Assembly: GCA_958439155.1 (NCBI GenBank)
Contig: CAUBUJ010000053.1
Span: forward strand, 1-10,215
Length of the DNA: 10,215 nt
Direction: 5' to 3'
DNA from: an uncultured Veillonellaceae bacterium
GTDB lineage: Bacteria; Bacillota; Negativicutes; Veillonellales; Dialisteraceae
Numbering within the stretch: the first letter of the stretch is position 1; the number at the start of each line of letters is the position of its first letter. Below are positions 1 through 4,695 of this stretch, one piece after another. The notes below the pieces were generated by a model, which saw nothing but the letters and a program-made list of their open reading frames with translations, was not told the origin of the DNA and searched no databases. The position numbers and the translations under genes are program-made.

Positions 1-11
1 CTTGGCCGCCC

Positions 12-40
12 AAGAAAAGAAACGAAGCAAAGAAAAGAAA
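12..40. repeat. 11-bp direct repeat in an A/G-rich tract
   Basis: AAGAAAAGAAA occurs at 12-22 and again at 30-40, separated by seven bases, giving a nearly all-purine tract with only two cytosines. It sits directly outside the long palindrome that begins at 44. Its role is unknown; it may be the outer flank of the same repeat element. Confidence 0.6.
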
Positions 41-43
41 GCG

Positions 44-181
44 CCGCCCAGTAGAGTTGGCCTGGGGTCCAAGCATGATCGCTACCCTCCGCGCAACTCG
101 CTTCGCTCGAACAAGCGCTGCGGCTAACGCCATCATGCATGGACCCCTCCCTACGGGCACCGGCCAACTCTAAATGGGCGG
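44..181. repeat. 138-bp imperfect palindrome, possible small mobile or REP-like element
   Basis: The outer arms 44-62 and 162-181 are inverted copies that differ by one mismatch and one single-base gap. Inside them, 64-79 and 132-147 form a second 16-bp inverted pair with one mismatch (GGGGTCCAAGCATGAT against the reverse complement GGGGTCCATGCATGAT). The centre around 95-125 is weakly self-complementary and rich in GCG and CGC. The whole could fold as one long interrupted hairpin. It has no coding capacity, so if mobile it would depend on an enzyme made elsewhere. No flanking target-site duplication is evident to me. Confidence 0.6.
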
Positions 182-242
182 GGAGCTGAATGGGATTTTG
201 AAGTTGGTACGCAGGCACGCGACCTCAGATGCGATTTCCTCG
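173..242 (+). repeat. 70-bp direct repeat, copy 1
   Basis: This segment aligns without gaps to 356-425. Similarity is strongest at the first nine bases (AATGGGCGG) and over 200-242, where I count 34 of 43 identical bases by hand, including the GCAGGC core. Many of the differences are A in this copy against G in the other. A shorter third match, GTACGCAGGCGCG, lies at 795-807. The left end overlaps the right arm of the palindrome at 44-181. Confidence 0.65.
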
Positions 243-250
243 CAATGTGG

Positions 251-312
251 GTCATCTCGACCGGTCGTATATTCATCGGTATGTGCATAACCGGAAACAG
301 AAAATGATGTGA
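251..312 (-). repeat. Repeat module B, copy 1 (inverted)
   Basis: Read on the minus strand this matches the module at 859-933: a T-rich start (CATTTTCTG), then a GGTTATGCRCAT-like stretch, ending in ATACGACCGGTCGAGATGAC. That last 20-mer (251-270 on the minus strand) is identical to 914-933 on the plus strand and contains the palindrome CGACCGGTCG. This copy is shorter, lacking about a dozen bases in the middle. Confidence 0.7.
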
Positions 313-355
313 GGAGTGGAGAGATCTCACATACCTTCGGGCCGGCAAGACTTCG

Positions 356-425
356 AATGGGCGGCGAAGCTTACCGTGTAGTGAAGTTTGTGCGCAGGCG
401 CGCGGCCTCAGGTGCGATGATTTCG
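356..425 (+). repeat. 70-bp direct repeat, copy 2
   Basis: This is the second copy of the segment at 173-242, in the same orientation and 183 bp downstream. The two copies have diverged and are not recent duplicates. Confidence 0.65.
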
Positions 426-442
426 AGTATCGGCAGGCATAT

Positions 443-493
443 CCCCTCTCAGTCAGCTCCGCTGACAGCTCTCCCCCTAAAAAGGGGCGAGCC
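443..493 (+). repeat. Repeat module A, copy 1
   Basis: Layout: CCCCTCTCAG, a small hairpin GTCAGCTCCGCTGAC (stem GTCAGC/GCTGAC), then AGCTCTCCCC, a short A-rich loop and GGGGCGAGCC. The last part can itself form a CCCC/GGGG hairpin. The same order of blocks is found at 808-851 on the plus strand and, with an insertion, at 570-692 on the minus strand. Confidence 0.65.
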
Positions 494-500
494 CTGGTTT

Positions 501-563
501 TCATCATTTCTGCGATATGCATAGTTTACGCATGCGTACAAACCTAAAACAGAAATATGGCAC
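501..563 (-). repeat. Repeat module B, copy 2 (inverted)
   Basis: On the minus strand this reads through TTTCTGTTTT, GCATGCGTAAA and CATATCGCAG, matching the module at 859-912 in the same order. It lacks the terminal block with the CGACCGGTCG palindrome found in the other two copies. It lies between two module A copies that face each other (443-493 and 570-692). Confidence 0.7.
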
Positions 564-569
564 TGCACA

Positions 570-692
570 GGGCTCGCCCCGGGCAGGGGAGGAGAGGGTG
601 CCAGTGGTCACGCTCTCCGCTGCTATGAGAGCGGGCTTTGCCCCTTCCTTACTTGGCAGCGCGGGCCTGCCGACGGAGGAGGCTGAGAGGGG
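570..692 (-). repeat. Repeat module A, copy 2 (inverted, enlarged)
   Basis: On the minus strand the segment begins CCCCTCTCAG (683-692) and ends GGGGCGAGCCC (570-580), the same end blocks as the copies at 443-493 and 808-851. About 70 extra bases of unknown origin lie between the blocks. With the copy at 443-493 it forms a roughly 250-bp element with inverted ends (ATCCCCTCTCAG at 441-452 and its complement at 683-694). Confidence 0.6.
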
Positions 693-807
693 ATGAGGAC
701 GGGAATACACTGGTTTTAAAACCGTAATGAAAATATTTTCCGATGACTACGATTATCTTTTCGAATGTGCTCATATCCAGCTCAAAACCACCATGTACGC
801 AGGCGCG

Positions 808-851
808 CCCCTCTCAGGCCCTTGGCCAGCTCTCCCCTTGGGGGGCGAGCC
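808..851 (+). repeat. Repeat module A, copy 3
   Basis: Same blocks as 443-493: CCCCTCTCAG, then a GGCC-N2-GGCC centre instead of the GTCAGC hairpin, then AGCTCTCCCC and GGGGCGAGCC. It leads straight into module B copy 3, in the same A-then-B order seen on the minus strand for 692 down to 501. Confidence 0.65.
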
Positions 852-858
852 TTGCGAG

Positions 859-933
859 ATGTCATTTTTCTGCTTTTGGTTTATGTGCATGCGTAAATCA
901 GGCATATCGCAGGATACGACCGGTCGAGATGAC
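859..933 (+). repeat. Repeat module B, copy 3
   Basis: This is the most complete copy of the module: a T-rich start, GCATGCGTAAA in the middle, CATATCGCAGG, and the terminal 20-mer ATACGACCGGTCGAGATGAC (914-933). It matches 251-312 and 501-563 read on the opposite strand. The 10-bp palindrome CGACCGGTCG near the end would be a reasonable site for a protein or for an end-processing event, but this is inference. Confidence 0.7.
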
Positions 934-980
934 GACCATGCCGTCTTGTACCGTGAAGCGGAAGGGCTTTCATAAAATTC

Positions 981-1005
981 CGCCGCCCATTGCTGTAAGG
1001 CGGCG
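981..1005. repeat. GC-rich hairpin
   Basis: CGCCGCC (981-987) and GGCGGCG (999-1005) form a perfect 7-bp stem around an 11-base loop. No T-run follows on either strand, so it is not a typical rho-independent terminator. CGCCGCCCAT also recurs in complement at 357-366, in the direct repeat, so this may be another repeat fragment. Confidence 0.5.
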
Positions 1006-1013
1006 TACCATGG

Positions 1014-1048
1014 CTCTGCGCTTTGCGCTCTGTACTCTGTGCTTTCCA
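1014..1048. repeat. Degenerate 7-bp tandem array 1
   Basis: Successive heptamers read CTCTGCG, CTTTGCG, CTCTGTA, CTCTGTG and a diverged CTTTCCA. Variation is almost entirely C/T or A/G. The period is unambiguous over the first four units. Confidence 0.7.
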
Positions 1049-1075
1049 TCGCGCGGCGGAGCCGCCATACAAAAA

Positions 1076-1124
1076 GTCCTTCCTCTTTCCTCTTCCGACT
1101 TCTGTCTCCAGACTTCAGACTCCA
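1076..1124. repeat. Degenerate 7-bp tandem array 2
   Basis: Seven successive heptamers read GTCCTTC, CTCTTTC, CTCTTCC, GACTTCT, GTCTCCA, GACTTCA and GACTCCA. The last four also form a 14-bp tandem pair (1097-1110 and 1111-1124) with 12 of 14 bases identical. The array shares its period and its pyrimidine-rich plus strand with the array at 1014-1048, from which it is separated by a short GC-rich stretch with a GGCGG/CCGCC inverted repeat. Confidence 0.7.
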
Positions 1125-1249
1125 CGCCAATGATGCACCATCCGCCGCGGGCCCCAGACCTTTGATCCCGCCGTCAATGAGGCCTCTCTCCTTTGCGGCA
1201 GTTATAACGCACATTTCCCAATTTCCCCTATAAATCTTTTCTTTCCCCC

Positions 1250-1278
1250 TTGTATTTTTCATGCATATCCATTAACAT
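1250..1278 (+). promoter_or_regulatory. Candidate upstream promoter for the pyr operon
   Basis: TTGTAT (1250-1255) and TAACAT (1273-1278) are separated by 17 bases in an AT-rich region. Both boxes are imperfect matches to sigma-70-type hexamers. If used, the transcript would include the whole hairpin at 1338-1374. Confidence 0.25.
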
Positions 1279-1331
1279 ATTTAAGAATGAGTTTTTTTGG
1301 GCATTTTTCAGGGAATCAAGGGAAGATGCTG

Positions 1332-1337
1332 TATAAT
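1332..1337 (+). promoter_or_regulatory. TATAAT box, likely -10 of the pyr operon promoter
   Basis: A perfect TATAAT lies 59 bases before the pyrB start codon, after a T-rich segment. I see no good -35 hexamer at 16-18 bases; the nearest candidates (TTTTCA at 1305-1310) are poorly spaced. Transcription from here would start near 1344, inside the left arm of the inverted repeat at 1338-1374. Confidence 0.45.
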
Positions 1338-1374
1338 CTGCATATTATGCGTTCTTTTTAGAATAAATATGCAG
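1338..1374 (+). promoter_or_regulatory. Inverted repeat in the pyrB leader, possible operator or RNA hairpin
   Basis: CTGCATATT (1338-1346) and AATATGCAG (1366-1374) are perfect inverted 9-mers. Between them a smaller TTCT/AGAA stem with a TTTT loop (1352-1363) could stack inside. The structure ends seven bases before the pyrB Shine-Dalgarno. It may act as a DNA operator if the 1332 box is the promoter, or as an RNA hairpin if transcription starts upstream. No run of T follows, so it is not a terminator, and the leader is too short for a normal PyrR attenuator. Confidence 0.4.
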
Positions 1375-1395
1375 ATACTGCGGAGGGAGGCCGAC

Positions 1396-2361
1396 ATGGG
1401 AAAGGTTACGCTTACAGGCCGTTCTATCCTTGGGCTGGAGGATTTCAGCCGGGAAGAGATCGAGCGGGTATTGGATGTAGCAGATCAGATGAAGAAAATC
1501 GTGCTTTCAGGGAATAAGAAGAAGGACTACCTCCGGGGGAAGTCCATTGTGACAGTATTTTCTGAAGCGTCTACACGGACGCGGAGTTCTTTCGAGTTTG
1601 CTGGAAAGTATCTCGGCGCCGATGTGGTGAATATTACAAAGAGCGGCAGCTCGATGACGAAAGGTGAAAGTATGCGGGATACGCTCCTCACGGTGTCAGC
1701 CATGGGGATCGATGGTGTCATTATTCGTGATTCGTCAGAGGGGGCCGCTGTTTTTGCATCCAAGGTGTGGAGTCCCATGGTGAAGACGCCGGTGATTTAC
1801 AATGCCGGTGACGGCGCGCATGCCCATCCGAGCCAGGCGCTGCTCGATCTCTATACGGTGCGCCAGGCAGGGATTCCTTTCAAGGGGATGAAGTACACCA
1901 TCCTCGGGGATGTTCTCCATTCCCGGGTGGCGCGGAGTGATATTTACGGTTTCCTTAAGATGGGCGCAGAGGTTCATCTCTACGGGCCGCGAACGCTCGT
2001 GCCGAAGGAGCTGGAAGCGATGGGGGCCATCGTGGATGACAATATGGAAGATGCTCTCCGCGGGGCGGATGCGATCAATGTGCTCCGGATCCAGCTGGAA
2101 CGGGCAGCAGCCGGTTTCTTCCCGACCCTTCGGGAATATGCCCGGATTTTCGGACTCAATGCGGAGCGGCTCGCCCTTGCCAAGCCCGGGGCGGTGGTGC
2201 TCCATCCGGGTCCGATGAACCGGGGCGTGGAGATCGCTTATGATGTGGCCTATGACGATCAGTCCATGATTCAGGAAGAGGTAAGAAATGGTGTCGCCAT
2301 CCGCATGGCGCTCCTGTATTTGACGCAGACGGAGGGGAAAGATCTTGAAACTGGTCATTAA
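1396..2361 (+). CDS. pyrB: Aspartate carbamoyltransferase, catalytic chain
   Basis: This 321-residue protein condenses carbamoyl phosphate with L-aspartate to N-carbamoyl-aspartate, the committed step of cytosolic pyrimidine synthesis. The carbamoyl-phosphate signature F-x-E-x-S-T-R-T is at residues 55-62. The flexible loop with SSMTKGES follows at 85-92 (Lys89), then AHAHPSQ at 141-147, GDVLHSRVARS at 171-181, and HPGPMNRGVEI near the C terminus. Length is usual for the family. I chose the ATG at 1396 because GGAGGGAGG (1382-1390) lies five bases upstream; the frame is open further upstream only through non-conserved leader sequence with a TTG at 1297. No pyrI regulatory chain is nearby, so a simple catalytic trimer is the likely form. 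Its end overlaps the start of pyrC by 17 bases. Confidence 0.96.
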   Translation: MGKVTLTGRSILGLEDFSREEIERVLDVADQMKKIVLSGNKKKDYLRGKSIVTVFSEASTRTRSSFEFAGKYLGADVVNITKSGSSMTKGESMRDTLLTVSAMGIDGVIIRDSSEGAAVFASKVWSPMVKTPVIYNAGDGAHAHPSQALLDLYTVRQAGIPFKGMKYTILGDVLHSRVARSDIYGFLKMGAEVHLYGPRTLVPKELEAMGAIVDDNMEDALRGADAINVLRIQLERAAAGFFPTLREYARIFGLNAERLALAKPGAVVLHPGPMNRGVEIAYDVAYDDQSMIQEEVRNGVAIRMALLYLTQTEGKDLETGH

Positions 2362-3634
2362 GAATGGTACGATCATCAATCCGGCCAAGCACCAGCATGA
2401 AATAGGCGATGTGGTCATTGAGAATGGGAAGATCCTCTCTGTGGGCGGCACGGCGGATACAGCAGGCGCCGAGGTGTATGATGCGTCCGGATGCTTCGTC
2501 ATGCCCGGTCTCATTGATATGCATGTGCACCTCCGCGAGCCTGGACAGGAAGCAAAGGAAGATATTCATACCGGTACCCAGGCAGCGGCGGCCGGCGGCA
2601 TCACCCGGGTGGCGACCATGGCCAATACAAAGCCAGTGATCGACTCGGCAGCGGTGCTCCGTACGGTGCAGGAACGGGTGGAAGAAGCAGGCGTGGTGAA
2701 GGTGAGCATCATCGGCGCCATTTCCAAGAATCTGGAAGGCAAGAAGCTCTCTGAAATGGGCGATATGGCAGCGGCCGGCGCGGCGGCTTTCTCCGATGAC
2801 GGCCATTATGTGGAGAATGCCAATTTCATGCGCCGCGCCATGGAGTATGCCCACATGTTCGGCAAGATGGTGATCGACCATGCGGAAGATACCACCATGT
2901 GCGCCCAGGGCTTCATGAATGAAGGGGCTGTGTCCTACCGGATCGGCGTGACCGGCCGGCCTGCCGCTGGGGAAGATCTGGCGGTGGCCCGGGATATTAT
3001 CCTGGCTAAACTTACGGGATGCCATCTCCATGTGGCCCATGTGAGCTCGAAAGGGGCGCTCGATCTGATCCGCCGGGCGAAGGCGGAAGGCCTCCCGGTG
3101 ACGACGGAAGTGACAGCGCAGCATCTTTTCTTCACTGACGAAGAGCTGAAGCATTATGATACGGCTTTCAAGATGGCGCCGCCCATCCGGACGGAAGAGG
3201 ACCGGCAGGCTCTCATTGAAGGGCTGGTGGACGGCACCATTGACGCGGTCATTACCGATCACGCGCCGCACACCAATGAAGAGAAGGATGTGCCTTTCTG
3301 CTGCGCTCCCAACGGCATCGCCGGACTGGAAACGTCGCTGGCAGCGGTGCTGACCGAGCTCTACCACAAGGGCCGGATTACGCCGGAAACGATCGTGAAA
3401 GTCATGTCCATCGCGCCGGCGCGTCTTCTCGGCGTGGAAGGCGGGATTCTCGAAGCGGGAAAACCGGCGGATGTGACTGTGGTGGATCCCAATAAGGAAT
3501 GGACCGTCCACGGCAAGGATCTCTACACGAAGGCGCTCTTTACGCCTTTTGAAGGGGTCACACTGAAAGGAAAGGCAGTCCTCACCGTGGTCGATGGGGA
3601 AGTGGTCATGAAGGAAGGAAAGGTGCTGAAATGA
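2345..3634 (+). CDS. pyrC: Dihydroorotase, type I
   Basis: This 429-residue zinc enzyme cyclises carbamoyl-aspartate to dihydroorotate. The signature DMHVHLREP is at residues 58-66, with metal ligands His60 and His62. Other expected ligands are the Asp pair in FSDDG (151-152), His179 in DHAED, His232 in AHVSS and Asp305 in TDHAPH. An Asp at the bridging position where other dihydroorotases carry a carboxylated Lys fits the type I (Bacillus/Aquifex-like) class. The start is a TTG at 2345: GGAGG (2331-2335) precedes it by nine bases, and KLVIKNG right after it is the typical N terminus, while no ATG in frame fits. The gene begins inside pyrB and ends in an ATGA overlap with carA, so translation is probably coupled on both sides. 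Confidence 0.96.
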   Translation: MKLVIKNGTIINPAKHQHEIGDVVIENGKILSVGGTADTAGAEVYDASGCFVMPGLIDMHVHLREPGQEAKEDIHTGTQAAAAGGITRVATMANTKPVIDSAAVLRTVQERVEEAGVVKVSIIGAISKNLEGKKLSEMGDMAAAGAAAFSDDGHYVENANFMRRAMEYAHMFGKMVIDHAEDTTMCAQGFMNEGAVSYRIGVTGRPAAGEDLAVARDIILAKLTGCHLHVAHVSSKGALDLIRRAKAEGLPVTTEVTAQHLFFTDEELKHYDTAFKMAPPIRTEEDRQALIEGLVDGTIDAVITDHAPHTNEEKDVPFCCAPNGIAGLETSLAAVLTELYHKGRITPETIVKVMSIAPARLLGVEGGILEAGKPADVTVVDPNKEWTVHGKDLYTKALFTPFEGVTLKGKAVLTVVDGEVVMKEGKVLK

Positions 3635-4695
3635 GAGGGTATCTCATTCTTGAAAATGGATCCCGTTTCGCAGGCGAGCTCCTGGGAACGGCAGAGGGAC
3701 TGGGGGAAGTGGTCTTCAATACGGGCATGACCGGCTACCAGGAATGTTTCACCGATCCTTCCTATGAAGGGCAGATTCTGACGCTCACCTATCCGCTCAT
3801 CGGCAATTACGGCGCCAACAATGAATTCATGCAGAATAAAAAACCGGCAGCCGCAGGATACATCGTAGACCAGCTCTGTTTCCATCCGAGCAACTGGGAA
3901 TGCAAGGAACCGATTTCCGATTTCATCGAGCGTTACCACGTGCCGTGCCTCTACAACATTGACACCCGCGCCATTACGAGGGTACTCCGCACACAGGGCG
4001 TCATGAAGGGCGTCATCGTAAGCGAGAAGACCAGCGAGGAAGAGATCCAGGCGATGCTTGCTAAACCTCTTCATCACGACCAGGTGGAGCGGGTCACCAC
4101 CGACGCGCCTTATACCTACGGCAATGGGAAATATAAAGTGTCCCTCCTTGACTGCGGCCTCAAGAAAAACATTCTCGTAAGCCTTGCGGCCAATGACTGC
4201 ACCATCCATGTCTTCCCGGCGCACACCCCGGCGGAAACGCTCCTCGCGGATGACCCGGACGGCATTTTCCTCTCTCCTGGACCGGGGGATCCGCAGGATC
4301 TCTCCTATGTGGTAGACACGGTGAAGAAGCTTCTCGGGAAGCGTCCCATGTTCGGCATCTGCATGGGTCTCCAGGTGACGGCGCTTGCTCTCGGCGCGAA
4401 GACTTTCAAGCTGCCTTTCGGCCACCGCGGCGCGAACCATCCTGTGAAGGATCTCCGCACAGGCCGGGTGTACATTACCAGCCAGAACCACGGCTACGCC
4501 GTGAGCGATGAAGACCTGCCGGAGTGCATGGAAGTGACCCACCGGAGCGTCAATGACGGCACCATCGAAGGGTTCCGCCACAAGACGCTCCCCATCCAGA
4601 CGGTGCAGTACCATCCGGAAGCGGCGCCGGGACCGACAGACAATTTCTATCTTTTCACCCAGTTTAAAGAAGCAATGGAGGCTTTCAAGAAATGA
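3631..4695 (+). CDS. carA: Carbamoyl-phosphate synthase small (glutaminase) subunit
   Basis: This 354-residue subunit hydrolyses glutamine and passes ammonia to CarB. The N-terminal half carries the CarA-specific motifs GYQECFTDPSY (36-45) and LTYPLIGNYG (52-61). The class I glutamine amidotransferase domain runs from about 168 to the end. The catalytic triad is Cys244 (in GICMGLQ), His328 and Glu330 (in QYHPEAAPGPTDN). GHRGANHPVKD (264-274) is typical. One oddity is Leu247 where the common motif is GICLGHQ, with His. Length is slightly below that of the Escherichia coli protein. Start and stop form ATGA overlaps with pyrC and carB, and an AAGG-rich stretch at 3611-3623 supplies the ribosome binding site. 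Confidence 0.95.
   Translation: MRGYLILENGSRFAGELLGTAEGLGEVVFNTGMTGYQECFTDPSYEGQILTLTYPLIGNYGANNEFMQNKKPAAAGYIVDQLCFHPSNWECKEPISDFIERYHVPCLYNIDTRAITRVLRTQGVMKGVIVSEKTSEEEIQAMLAKPLHHDQVERVTTDAPYTYGNGKYKVSLLDCGLKKNILVSLAANDCTIHVFPAHTPAETLLADDPDGIFLSPGPGDPQDLSYVVDTVKKLLGKRPMFGICMGLQVTALALGAKTFKLPFGHRGANHPVKDLRTGRVYITSQNHGYAVSDEDLPECMEVTHRSVNDGTIEGFRHKTLPIQTVQYHPEAAPGPTDNFYLFTQFKEAMEAFKK

Larger units (their letters stand above)
1..1295. other. Gene-free intergenic region made of repeats
   Basis: I find no convincing gene in this stretch. The open frames on both strands have no recognisable domain, lack good ribosome binding sites, and are rich in Arg, Ser, His and Pro. Several of them resemble each other only because they read through the same DNA repeats, some in opposite orientation. 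No tRNA or rRNA is apparent. The content is a long palindrome, direct and inverted copies of short modules, and heptamer arrays, listed separately. Positions 1125-1249, between the last array and the candidate promoters, hold nothing I recognise. Confidence 0.75.

Noticed and set aside
151..522. Minus-strand frame of 123 codons in the repeat region
   Set aside because: Its internal peptide repeats (SHLRPRACAQTS and SHLRSRACVPTS) reflect the 70-bp DNA repeat, and it has no convincing ribosome binding site or domain.
44..694. Possible CRISPR array
   Set aside because: The repeats are few, of unequal length, in both orientations and irregularly spaced; there are no regular spacers and no cas genes.
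504..975. Similar peptides in frames at 504-710 (minus) and 727-975 (plus), sharing GEPC, FCF, MRK and ISQ
   Set aside because: The similarity follows from DNA modules A and B present in opposite orientation. The wider frames are unrelated, so I treat this as repeat DNA and not as a gene family.
771..1262. Minus-strand frame of 163 codons with a Lys/Arg-rich start
   Set aside because: Its middle translates the two heptamer arrays and its end translates module B; there is no domain.
1297..1395. Upstream extension of pyrB from a TTG at 1297 (33 extra residues)
   Set aside because: No conserved ATCase sequence is encoded there, the region holds the TATAAT box and the inverted repeat, and a strong ribosome binding site marks the ATG at 1396.
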